DNA of 64,000 nt from Anaeramoeba flamelloides (Eukaryota > Metamonada > Anaeramoebidae), in the NCBI GenBank assembly GCA_027625915.1, contig JANTQA010000076.1:4031501-4095500 (forward strand), given 5' to 3'. Shown piece after piece: positions 1 through 11,716 of the stretch. Made by a program: the position numbers and the translations under genes. The notes beneath the pieces are model-generated. The model worked only from the letters and a program-made list of their open reading frames with translations. It had not been told where the DNA came from and did no database searches. The stretch's first letter is position 1. The number at the start of each line of letters is the position of its first letter.

Positions 1-3000
1 AAATATCTTTGTAAAAATATTAAACTTTGAAAATACCTGATTTTTTTAATATATAAAAAGAACAAATGTTATAATTGAATCAGAAATGTACAACACAAAC
101 CCCAAATTTCAATTTTAATGCTTTTAGGTTTTTTTTTAATTAAGAGGTAAAACAAATTTTTTTTTACTGAAAAATGGTTTTAATTGAATTTATTATTGAT
201 TTATTTTTTTATTCTAATTTAAAACCTAATTTGCTAAGTCGTTAAAAACATCCCTAAGAAGTTATTTATCCAATTTACATATTAATTTCAGTCCTTTGAA
301 CAAAAGTACTAACAATTGTATAAAATTTAATAATTATCACATTTTGTGCTATTACTCTTAATTGCTATTTTATGGTTTTTTTGATATTTAAAAAATTTAA
401 ATTAGACAATTTTTTTAAAAAAAAGTACATTACATCATGTTTTGTCATAATAATAAATTCTTTCCTTTTCTTTTCTTTTTTTTTTCTCAAATAAACTTGG
501 GGGTATTGGATTTTTTATTCGGGAAATTAGAATAAATATAAAAAAAATCGGTGTTTTTTTTTGTATCCTAAAGAAAAAAATCCATATTCAGAACAAAAAT
601 AATTCATTGAATTTAATATTTTGTTTATATAAGAAAATTTAAACCCCATTTCAATAATTGTGATTCACTTAAATCAAAATTTTAATTAAAATATATTCTT
701 TTATATTCTTTTACAAATAATTATTAACTTTTAAAAATAATTCATTTTAAATAATTCTAAGCATAGAAAAGCTGATATTTTCAAAATTAAAATAAAATAA
801 AAAACCAAAATAAAAAAAAGTGAGTCACAAGTTTTAAAATGAGAATTACATTTTTTATTCCGTGAATTTTTCTAAAAATGACGAAAGAAGAAGTTTTTTC
901 TTGATAATTATACCAATTTCAAGATACATTTCAGAGTATCACTTTTTTAATATTTATTGGTAGTTACTAGAATTATATTTTGATTTTTTTTAACTGGGAT
1001 TTCTTCATAAAAAAAGAAAAATAAAGTGAAAAAAAAAAAATAAAAAAAAATAAAAAATAATAATAATAAAAATTGGGAAGAAGAAAACCTTTTATGAAAG
1101 TTGTCACTAGTAGAAAAAATGATTATAATATAATTATGAAAAAAAAAAAATAAGAATATTGAATATAATCAACGATCTCACTTTCAAAACAAAATAAAAA
1201 AACGAGTCATTTTTTTTTTTTGGAAAATGCTTAAAAAGCCTATTAAATGATAACCAATAAATATATATATATATATATATTGTAAATTGATAATTAATCA
1301 AATTTGTTGAAAATATTTTACAAGTTAAAATTAAACTTCAGCCCTTCACAAGTATTAGATCAAATACTCTGCTGATTCTACATAATTGTAAAAAATACAA
1401 AAAAAAATATAATTTTTATAAGGGTGATAATAATTTATTTAAAACTAAATATTTAAAAAATAAATCGTGGTTTATTAAAAGAAGAATAATAAATAGAGCA
1501 TTAAATTGAAAGGTCGGATTGGAGTAATCGTTATGTTGATTCAGGAATCGTATAAATTAAAGTTTTTCAACAAATGTATTGATATTATTAAACTTGTTTT
1601 TATAATTAAAAACGTTTTTGTTGGTTTGGTGGTATTTAATATTTTGTAGAGATATAAAGAGGGTAAATAATACTATTTAAAAATTCTCCCATTGTTCATA
1701 TTTCTTTTTCAAAATAAAATTGATGTAAAACAATAAAATTAGAAGTGAAATTTTTTCTAGATACTATTTAAAAATAAGCTGGGTTTATTTTGGGTGTTAG
1801 ATGTTTTTATGATATCATACTTAATTTGCGAGAGAGTTAAAAAAACGAGATAATTTTTATCAAATCACAATATTAACAAAAATCACGATATTCAATATTA
1901 TCACGACAATATAACATCACGATAATTATTAAAATTTCGTGATAAACGACAAACTATCACGGTTAAAAAGTAATTGATATATAATAGTTAGTAGGTTTTT
2001 GGGCTAATTGAGAAATCTTTTTCCAAAGAAATTTTTTTTTACCAAAAAAAAGATTCTGTGAAAAAAAGTTATTCTTTTGAAAAAACAACAAAAAATATAT
2101 TATTTCAATCATGGATTAGATTAAAAGTTTGATTGTATTTTCATTTGATTTGATTTAAAAATCAACCGATCCTCTTAGATCAACAATAATAAGAACTAAA
2201 GATAAATAAATATTTTCTGAGTAAAAACCGGTGGTTTTGTAAATTTTTTTGAATAAAAAGAGCTTCTGAAACAAACAACATTTAACATGTTCTTTAAAGA
2301 GTGTGTCTTCTCTGAAAACATTTTCAATTTTTTCAGAAAGCTAAAAGGGCTTAGATAACTTTTTTAAAGCTTTCACAACAGCCTAGCCACATTATCACTA
2401 ATTATCAAGATTTTTTGTATAATTGTTGTCTTCTATTATCCTTTTTTTCTTCTTATTTAAAAATATTTTTATGGGCAAAAAACACAACTAGAGGACTGAT
2501 ATTTTTATTTGATCATTCACCAATAAGAATTGAAGATTAATCTTTATTCTTTTTGGCTATTTAAAATTGTGAAGGCAACAAATCCATTTTTTTGAAAACA
2601 CACATATTTTATATACAAGTATATTGAATAAATGGGTAATTATTAGTATGATCATAATATTTGTTTGGAATTTTATATTTATAAAATAAAAAAGGAAAAT
2701 AATTTTTTTTTTCTCTCTACAAACAAGTTCATTCAGTTTATAAAAGTTTTTTGTCTTTCAAAACTTTCAAACACTTGGTGACAATTCACAACCCATACAA
2801 AAATTTCAAACATTTTTAAAGCGGAAAAGTGTTGTAAAATTCTCAAGACTTTGTTGGTTCAAGTGATTTTTTTAAGGTAATTTCAAAAAAATAATTTTTC
2901 ATTTTATCACAATAATTATTATGTTGCCATAATGTGTATTATCGCGATTTTATTATTTTTCACCATAAAGTTGGACTAATCGCAATTTTATTATTAATAT

Positions 3001-3382
3001 CATGATGATATATGTTTTCATCAAAACCTCTATTATTTCAGGTTAGTAACAAATTTTGAAACAGAGATTATTTTAAAAAATTTTTCCAAGAATAGTTGAT
3101 TTTTTTCATTAAAATTGAATTATTTCTAGATATAGTTAATTAACAAAAATTTAAATTTTTGTGAAAAGTTTTGAGAATAATAAATGTCAATATGATTAAA
3201 GCATTATTATGAAAACTTTAATTTGAATATTGACTAATAAAAAAAAACAAAAAAAAATAAAAAATAAAGTAAATTTTGGTTTTATTTTACTTTGGCTTTT
3301 GGTTCAAAGAAATAAAATATAAAAAATAAACTATCACATAATTCAAATTGATAAAAATGAATCACAAAAAAGAATAAAAAAT
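1..3382. other. A+T-rich intergenic region without a supportable gene
   Basis: No open frame with protein character is visible on either strand. It holds homopolymer A/T runs, an (AT)n microsatellite near 1259-1280, a cluster of TCACGA/TCGTGA words at about 1862-1965, a weaker group of similar words near 2900-3010, and a segment at about 2745-2870 that resembles sequence at about 56370-56470 (shared words such as TTTCAAACACTTG). It lies downstream of the minus-strand STT3 gene. Confidence 0.6.
1862..1965. repeat. Cluster of TCACGA/TCGTGA motifs
   Basis: Within about 100 bases the word ATCACGA, or close variants in either orientation, occurs about five times. The copies are irregularly spaced, so this is not a simple tandem repeat. 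Related words (ATCACGATATTTTG, ATCATGATATT) recur near 39775-39830. Such a cluster could be a decayed repeat or a group of protein-binding sites; the sequence alone does not decide. Confidence 0.3.
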
Positions 3383-6300
3383 TTATTTTCTATTTTCTTT
3401 TTTAAGAACTTTATAAATTCTAACAATCCAATGTTCTGAAGTAAAAGCTTCTTCTACTGCTTCCAATTCGTAATTTTGGTTACCCATGACGGTATTTCTT
3501 ACTCTATCATAACCGGAAGGCCTATTTCCTTCAGTTTTCACTTCCCAGAATCTATAAAAGCAAAGTTTATACATCATGGAATTTAAGAATGCTGGTGCGC
3601 CATGTGAGTCTACTCTAAATTCCTTTCTTGAATTTAAGTAATCTTCTTCTTTAATTGAAGGGTCAACTGTACCGCCAATTCTGACAAGCCATAAGTATTT
3701 ATTGATATCATCTGAGCTATATCCGATTAATCCACCAAATAATACCAATACGTAGTCTACGTCGTGTTCTTCCATGACTTGTGCCGAAATATTTTCTGTT
3801 TTGACCATTGCCTTACCCACTGTACCTATATGCGTGTTATTCCAAGTGTTATTATCCACTAATACTGTACGATTTGCCATTGCAGTGATTTGGTAACCAT
3901 AATCCCACCAACTCATTATTTTGGCGTCTGGTGCTGTGTTTTGTCTTAGCCAATAATATGCCTCACGGAAATCATCAAAGATTATTCTGTTTCCATCATG
4001 TCCTCTTGCGGCAAGAACAATAGAGGGTGAGGAATAAGCTTCGCTAGTTACCCAAATGGAATGGAAGATGTAGGAAATAAATAATGCAGTTAATAAGGCG
4101 ATCATTAAAGTAGCTGCAATATAGCCAAGATTAAAGATTTTTTTTTCTTCTGTTTTTTTTTTTTTTTTTTGCTTTGTATTTTGTTTATTATTAGCTTGAT
4201 TTTTATTTTTATTTTTGATTTCTTCATCATATTCTCGAATTTTATAAGCAAATAATTTGAACATATTAGAAAGGGCCATTGATCCTAAAATTACACAGAT
4301 TGGTGCCAAAACTAACATTAAACGGACCATAACACCTGTGAAATATGTTGATGTTACTGCATAAAGTATTAAGAAGATTTTCGAATCAGATGGATTTTTG
4401 AAGCAATAGTAGAGCCCAACGGGATAAAGGAATACTAGGGATTGCAAATCAAAGAAATATGATGACCATGCAGTTGGCTGATGTTCTGAAACAGATGCAA
4501 TAATTGGAATGTATTTTTTGGCATATGTTGGATCCAATAAAGATAAAAATCTTCCCGTCCAGGGGGCAATGTATCCAGTGGCAAAGCCAATAGCAACAAA
4601 TAAGACTAAAATTGAAACTGCAATAAACCCTAAGATCTTTAAAAATAATTTGAAATATTTGTCTCCCAAAATTGATTTTACATATTTGACAGCTGCAACA
4701 AGTTGAATTAATCCAAAAATTCCTTTTTTTTTTTTTTTTAATTAAATAAGGTTAATTATTATATTTTTTTTTTTTTATTGAATAAAAATAATAAAATTAT
4801 GAATGATTTAATATAAAGTTATTTCCTTTTTTAATCGTTTAAAAGAAAGAAATTAAATTGGTTTTTTAAGAAGTCCAATTTTAAATTATTAATTATTCCG
4901 TTGTTAATCAACAATTTAAATTATTTGATCATCGAAGAATTTCAAAGAGATTATCTTGAATAGTGTTTTCAAAAAATTAGTGTTGTTATTTTGATATAAA
5001 TTGGTGTTATTCACACAAACATTTTTTGAAATGATCATTTGTAAATGAAATGTATATAGCTATTATCAAAAAGCGAGTACCATTAGTTTTAAAAATGTGA
5101 GTATCATTAGTTTTAAAAGTAGTGAGTATCATTAATTTTAAAAATATGAGTATCGTTACTCGAAAAAATTGACACTCAAAATGATTTAAAAAGAATCAAC
5201 CTAACAGTTTGAGCAACACTTTTTAAAACTTTTGTTACTCACTTTTTTAAAATGTCTGTCTTTTTTAAAAGAACTTTGTTGTGGTTTTCATTTAAAATCA
5301 TTCGCTTTTTCATTAAAATATTTTCTAAATTTTTTACAAATAATCCTTTAACCAAGGTGGTTATATCATTAGATTTTCTTTGTTAGTTCTGTTTATTTCG
5401 ATATATTTTGTTTTTTTTTTTTCACGGATACCCCCCATTTTAGTGGACTGATGAATTGAAGAAGGAATTTAGAAAAGAAAAAAAAAAAAATAAAAAAAAA
5501 AATAAAAAAGAAAAAAAAAAAAAAATAAAAAAAAAAAAAAAAGTAAAAAAAAAATAAAAAAAAAAAAATTAAAAAAAACATAAAAATAAAAAAAAAAAAT
5601 AAAAATAAAAGGAAAAGGAAATTTACCCATTCCAGCTAAATGTTCAGAAGATTGCACAGCTTGGAAACCAACAAAAGGAACTTGCATTGAAAGGAGTGTA
5701 CCCAAAATGTATAATGTGGTATAAGACACATAAAGTCTTCTTGAATATCTACCAACGAGGATCAAAACGAATGCATGTAAAGGAATCAAATTCATAATAA
5801 ACACATAACCACCCCATGAAGAAACCATATAAAGATAAGCTAAAGCACACGAAGCAGCATAAAACATTGATCCTGTGTTTACGGCCTTGAGCCATAAATA
5901 ATAAGTCAAAATTAAAGCAAAAATTGCAATACATTCATTATCAAAGGATCCTGCAACAGATCTTGAAATGTAACCTGGTACAATTGCGATCATGACTGCA
6001 GAAATGAGCCCTGCGCCGTAATCCTTTGAAACTTCCTTCGTAAATAAATAGGTAATTAAAGAAGCGTTTGATGCAAAAAATGGGCCCATGAACACACAAA
6101 CGTGTTTAATATGTACGGTGATTCGTACAATTTTTTTTAAAAAAAAGTATAGGGTTCCCGCTGTTAGCATAATTCCTGGAAAGACAGTTCCTCCAACAAC
6201 CCTTCCAAGTGGATACCAAGACATGTTATCAAACCAATTTAAAAATTTGAAAAAACCATTTTCTACTAAATAAATGGTCGATCGGTAATTAAAATAAGGA

Positions 6301-6453
6301 TCGAATTCATGAATTACTGACTCAAATCTAAGGACAGAAAATAGTCGAACAGAAAATGCTAATTTGTTTAAAATTAAAGCAAATTGTTTTTGTGTTAATA
6401 AAAAAAAAAAAAAGAATTATTATTTTTTTTTGTTTTTTTAATTTGGAAAAAGA

Positions 6454-6490
<37 letters not shown>

Positions 6491-6722
6491 AAAAAAAAAA
6501 TAAAAAAAAAAAAGAAACGAAAAAGAAAAAAGTAAAGAAAGAAGTGAAAAAAAGGTTAATTTTAATTTTAATTGTTTGTTTTTTCGTTAAAAGAAAGGTT
6601 TTGTTGTTAAAAAATTTTAATAAAAGGTTCTTACCTAAAACATAAATTAATGCTAAAATAAGGTACCTATGAGCAGAGTCTCTTCGAACACCTTTTTGAA
6701 AAAGAGATGAAATTGATTTCAT
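3383..6722 (-). CDS. STT3: Oligosaccharyltransferase catalytic subunit STT3 (3 exons)
   Basis: STT3 transfers the lipid-linked oligosaccharide to Asn in N-X-S/T sequons in the ER lumen. Reading down the minus strand, the exons are 6722-6635, 6358-5627 and 4722-3383, with introns of 276 and 904 bp, both GT-AG and phase 1. The joined frame gives 719 aa, near the roughly 705 aa of human STT3A. Visible hallmarks are the first lumenal acidic motif HEFDPYFN (Asp near residue 49), [10 protein letters not shown] (Glu near 353), the WWDYGYQI signature near 545 and the DNNTWNNTH stretch after it. Many hydrophobic segments fill the N-terminal two thirds, as expected for this multi-pass protein. A Lys/Asn-rich insert sits near residues 441-468, where animal STT3A also has a charged cytosolic loop. 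The start at 6722 is the first ATG and gives a short cytosolic N-terminus typical of the family. Intron 2 carries long homopolymers and a small tandem repeat. No frameshift or missing motif is seen. Confidence 0.97.
5071..5160. repeat. Short imperfect tandem repeat inside STT3 intron 2
   Basis: About four copies of a 26-29 base unit, consensus GAGTATCATTAGTTTTAAAA, follow each other. The unit is not a multiple of a homopolymer and is distinct from the surrounding poly(T) sequence. It lies wholly inside the 904 bp second intron of STT3. Confidence 0.7.
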
Positions 6723-6735
6723 CTTTATTCTGGGG

Positions 6736-6771
<36 letters not shown>

Positions 6772-7129
6772 AAAAAAATTTGAGATTAAAAAATTTATTA
6801 CTTTTTTGTTATTTAAGGAGGTTTGTTTGAAATGAATTCTTCAGACGTAATAAGAATTTAGTTCTTTCTTTTTGGTTAAGGTGTTTAAGATCTTGTATTC
6901 ATAGAGCCAAATAAATATATTGTTGGTAAAATAAGTAATTTTTGAGTTCTTTTGATTTATTGTTCACAAGAAAGTTTTGAAATATATAAAGTTGTTAAGA
7001 GAGAATTCTGAAGTGACCAATTACTAAAGTTCTAATTCAAAGAATGATAAAACTTCGTTATTTGAAGTATTTTAAAGGAAATTTGGTTTTTTAAAATTAG
7101 ATTTAAATTAGAGGAAAAAAAAACAATAT

Positions 7130-7960
7130 CTAAGAATAAAAAAAATTAAAAAAAAAGTTTTTAAATATAAATAAGAAAATATTATGAGTTTTTGAATTGG
7201 GATGAATATCTGATACTATGTAAATCAAAATCATTTGGATTTGAGAATATTTTTTTCTTATGTCCTTTTGGGTCTTCTTGGTTAGGAAATATTCTCTATA
7301 AATATCATGAATTTCATTAATGTTCACCCTACGCCCAATATCTCAATATCTTCCTCATGGGCCATTTTACAATCTAAGATTTTGAATTTTTTCTGATCTT
7401 TTTTCCATTGTTCGTCATTTTTTACAATTTTTGATATTTTTTACCTCCCTAGATAAAGATATAGATATCATCCTTTTTTTTTCCTTCAAAATTAGTTATA
7501 TTTCTGTTAGTACCTTTTATCATTTGTGGGTTTGTCTGTTCAGATCATTCTAACGATATTTAAGTTTGAATACTTTTTTTGATTATTTCACATTTAGATT
7601 GGTCATATTTTTTGCTGAATTACTCTAGAAATTGAAGGATTTTAAGATATTTTTTTGATTTCTTGCCCTCTTATTGTTGTAATAAGTGCGCTTTATCATT
7701 TCTGGTTTTAATATTGATAACATGGGTATTTTTTTTAATATCGCCTTATTAAATGTTTTTAAAACCAATGATTACCATTTCATCCATTTTCTGGTCTTCT
7801 GCCAAGTGGGCAAGTTTTAGGTATCTTGATTTCTTGATTGAATTAATCTTCTTCTTTAGATTCATGTATTATGCATATTCTGTTAGAGTTTGTAATTTGT
7901 GGTTATAGATAAGGGAACTTTTTGTATTTTGATTATTCTCTTTAATATTTAGTTAATTCG
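7130..7960 (-). pseudogene. Decayed protein-coding relic, family unknown
   Basis: On the minus strand this segment is less homopolymeric than its surroundings and translates into protein-like stretches split by stops and frameshifts. One frame gives LGHLAEDQKMDEMVIIGFKN near 7800. Another gives NDEQWKKDQKKFKILDCKMA near 7400, which after a one-base frame change continues into VNINEIHDIYREYFLTKKTQ at about 7325. The charged, helix-rich character suits a DNA-associated or mobile-element protein, but I recognise no family. It lies just upstream of STT3 and has no visible splice structure. Confidence 0.3.
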
Positions 7961-9577
7961 GGTATATATCCCCCTGATAACTATGCAAGTATGACTAAAA
8001 ATAAAAATACATATCGCACAAGACAAAAAATAAATGCTTTGTAAAGTTGTATTTTTGATAAATTGTATAATTCGTTATCTGAAATATATAAATATATATG
8101 GTGAAATCATCCTTTGTCTTTTCAATTTTTCATTAATAATATCTTTTTTTATTGAATTGTGTGTCCATCTATTTGACCTCATTACATTTTTTTAATTTTT
8201 CTGTTGTACTGTTACTCATTGGAAAGTCATGTTTCTTAATAATTCGATAAATATTTACTTCTAAATATTCTTCTTTTTTTTTTCTTTTTCAGTTACACCT
8301 TGTATTGTCAAGAGTGGTTCATCAACATATATTTGTGTATTTTTCCGTATGGATTTTTATTGAGTTTTAAAAAGAAATGACAAACATATACAAAGATTAT
8401 AGAGGATAGTATGTCTTTTTTGAAATGGACTATACTATTATTATCAGAATATTATTTTATAAACTAGTTGATTAGACTGACCATTGATGATTTTTGGTGC
8501 TGTTTTGAATTAAATAAAACAATTCCATTCATGTGTAAGTAAATGAAATTTTATTATGTTTTTTTTATTTCATTATTTTCTTAAAGTTAATGATTTTTTT
8601 TTCCCTTTTTGAAGTATTTTTTTTTTTTCATAAAAAGATTTCAAAATTCTAAGTTTAAGCCCTGGAGTGATATTTTTTAAAATGATATTTTTAATTTTGA
8701 TTTATCTTATTTGATATCTTTATATTATGAAAAAAAAAAAACCCTACAAATGCGTTCCACCTTGTAAGTACTAACTTTCTAATATCGAAGAAAAAAATTG
8801 AAAACCAGAAACTGTTCAACTCCCTAATCATATTTTATTTTTTTATTTAGAGGATGCTATTGGGTGTACTGCATCATTGCTCCAATGCACAAATATTCAA
8901 CTTAGAAAAATAACGAATTCAATAACTATGTTCTTGGGTATGTTTGCAACCATAATATAAGCGTGGTTAAAATACACGGTTATCAAAAACAAACACACAT
9001 AGAGTCTATAGTATCTTTTTCAGATCAAAAAAGAACAATTTTATCTTTTTTTTGTATATAGTATATATTCAGTCGATAATAATATAATTATACCCTTCAT
9101 TTGATCGATATTAAAAGTTAAATAAGTTTTTAGAAATTGCTTCCTTGTTGTTTGGATATTTTTTAAACGGGTAAATCAATTTTTTCAAAATATTTTGCAC
9201 TTTTTTGAATTTTTAGAAATTTCTATATTTTTTTTTTGAAGAATTAAAAATTATCTATTGAGAAATTAGGTCTATTTTCACAATGAAAAAGCTTCAAAAT
9301 TTTATTCTTAAATTTTTGAATTTTCTTTTTTAATAATAGAACTAAAAAAAACCGATTAATATTTTTAATTTTTTCTAACCAGTTTCTTTAATAACATCAC
9401 CGAAATCTAAGTTAAACTTAATAAACACAATTTTAACAGTATAAATCAAGTTTGGTAAACTTTAATGGGTATTTAAACATCAAAAGAACATAATAATAAT
9501 AAATCCGAATATTTTATTATAAAAATTATTTATTATATTCTGTGGGTAAAGAATAATATTTACCTGATACACACACA
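7961..9577. other. Intergenic region with nothing recognisable
   Basis: No ORF above noise, no clear inverted repeat and no RNA gene could be supported. A slightly more G+C-rich patch occurs near 8850-8980 but shows no recognisable coding or RNA signature. Confidence 0.5.
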
Positions 9578-9579
9578 CC

Positions 9580-9636
<57 letters not shown>
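9578..9636. repeat. Compound (AC)n(AT)n microsatellite
   Basis: A run of AC dinucleotides passes directly into a long run of AT dinucleotides. It abuts the left end of the D element at about 9641. Confidence 0.9.
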
Positions 9637-9639
<3 letters not shown>

Positions 9640-9640
9640 T

Positions 9641-10345
9641 AAACTATTTTTCAGTCAAAGGGGCCCAGTTGTAATGGTATAATACATGTGTTTAAAGGGG
9701 ATGCATGGATATTAAAAGAAAAATTTTATTTTGGAAATTTTCAAAATTGAAATCATTTTTTCACATTTCTATACATTTTTTTTTTTTTTTTCTTTTTTTT
9801 TTACAAAACGTCATTCAGTTGCAAAAAATTTTTTTATTGCAAGATCAATAGTCACTTGGTCAAAACTTGTTATTCTAAGGTTATTGAAACCATGTAAAGA
9901 TTATTGAGAAATCATATTGATTTCTATTGCAATTCTATTTGATCTTTGATCTTGATATTTGTTTAATAAATGTGAAAAATTTTTTCTTCATTTTCATTTT
10001 CTTTTTCAAATAGAGACAACAAATACCAACAAACTTCGTTTGGGGGGCTTAATTTCTAAAAGAAAAGGATGGAAAATGAAGTGAAAAATGTTTCATATTT
10101 ATTATTCAAATACCAGTAGAAGTTTAAAACAAACATCATTGTTTTTCTCAATAGGGTCCTAAGAATTTGAGTTTTTCAATTTTTAAAAAAATCCATTGAT
10201 TAATTAGTTTTCTTTCAGAAATGTGTCAACAATTCTTAGATGTGTATTATTCTGTTTATTTCTTATTTGTTCTTCAAAAGTCAATTATGTAAAATAATGG
10301 ATATTTGAAAAAAGGGTTGGGCCCCTTTGACTGAAACAGAGTTTA
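9641..10345. mobile_element. Non-autonomous TIR element, family D (copy 1, most complete)
   Basis: The ends are inverted repeats. The left end reads TTTCAGTCAAAGGGGCCCA at about 9649-9667 and the complement of the same string lies at about 10314-10333, each preceded on its outer side by AAACT and TATA-rich sequence. GGGGCCC is striking in such A+T-rich DNA. The interior has no usable ORF, so the element must depend on another element's transposase. It contains a copy of the short hairpin element I near 9975-10092, recognisable by GGAAAATGAAGTGAAAAAT. Other copies in opposite orientation lie near 25.3-25.96, 31.0-31.6, 39.4-39.75 and 60.6-61.15 kb. Confidence 0.75.
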
Positions 10346-10789
10346 TATATAAGTTTGGTTTGTATTGGATATTTGAAACTTCATTTACAGGGTATATCCT
10401 AAAGTTACTTTATATAAGTAAGCTTTATTTTGTAAACAATCTAATAAAAACAATAGCAGAAAACAAAAAAAAAATAATTAAATATGTTTATCAATACTAG
10501 CATTTAAATAAGAATAATGAAAATTTTCAATAGAATTTTATTTTTATTTTTTTTATTTTGTTTTTTATTTTTTTTTTCAGTCATTTTTTTTATTTTTATC
10601 TTTCAAGTTATTAGTCTTTGTTTTTGATTTTTTAGATAAAAATATTAGAAAAGAAGATATTTTAAATACAAAATTCAAAAAAATTAGTTTTGTATAATTA
10701 TAATTAATAGGAACACTCCGAGAAATTCAAATCAATCTCTTATTTACATGTTTTCAAAGTGATAAAGTTAACAAAAAAAAAACTTCAAA

Positions 10790-11200
10790 AATAGGCTTTT
10801 TAAATTCTTTTTTTTCATTTTCGATCTAAAAAATTTTTCATGAAAAAGTGATCTTTCATATTTGACATTAAAAAAGAAAAGATTTGTTTAAAATATACAT
10901 CTTCTCATGTCTATTTTATTCGTTTAATATTTGACTGTGCTTGGGTAATGAGATTGAACATATTCTTAATTATAATTATAATTTAATAAAACCAATATTT
11001 TAATCAGAAAAAATGTTCAATTAAACTGAAAAATTAAAGATTCTTTCTTGATTTACTTTAATTCGTAACACAAAAAGAACTCTGAATGAGATTTTGGTTT
11101 CAAAGTTTTGATATCTTAGTTACTCTAAAAATATCTTTCAAAAAGGTTTTTTACAATTCAAAATTTCAAAAAGTAAAAATGTACTTCTTTCATTGATCAA
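10790..11200. repeat. Repeat family K, partial copy 1
   Basis: This segment aligns by eye with 46240-46600 and 59700-60060. Shared landmarks in order are a GTGATCTTTC word, AAAAGAAAAGATTTGTTTAAAA, CTTCTCATGTCTAT, a TTTAATAAAACCAA word, AAAATGTTCAA, and TTTTGGTTTCAA or TTTTAGTTTCAA. No conserved reading frame joins the three copies, so this looks like a dispersed non-coding repeat. The boundaries are uncertain. Confidence 0.6.
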
Positions 11201-11716
11201 ATATTCCTAAATAAATTAATTTCTTTTCTGAATAAATATACCTATAAATATTGTAATGGATAAATTTTCTTTTCAAAAAAAAATGTTTCTAATATCAATA
11301 TATGTAGTCTCAAAATTGTTATTAGCACTAAAAAAAAAAAAAGAATCCTGTTTCACACTTAATATATAAAAAAAGTAGTAAAAAATAATTCATCAAAAAC
11401 TAAAAACTAAAAAAAAAAAAATTTTTCCTTGGAATCTTTTTAATAAGATTGATTAAAAATCCTTTTATTTCATTAAAAATGAATAAAAATAGCTCATTGA
11501 TATTTGTAATATGGATTTGAGCCTTTTCAAAAAAAAAAAAAAGATAAAGAAAAAAAAATGAATTTTTATAGATTAGAAGAAAATAATATTGAAGAATAAT
11601 GAAAATTAATGATAGAATTGGGAAACGGTATGTGTGTGTATATGGTAAATGCTGGATTAAAATATCTCAAAAATAAAAAAAAATGGAGTAATAAAAAACA
11701 GAAAAGAAAAAAAAAA

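Noticed and set aside
5393-5581. Phe-rich ORF on the minus strand
   Set aside because: It is a translation of the poly(T)-rich start of STT3 intron 2, with no protein character.
6438-6640. Apparent long Phe-rich C-terminus of the first STT3 exon
   Set aside because: A GTAAGA donor after codon 29 and an in-frame acceptor restoring the STT3 alignment show that this is intron.
8755-8790. GTAAGTACTAAC string resembling a fused splice donor and branch site
   Set aside because: There is no coding sequence on either side; it is probably chance.
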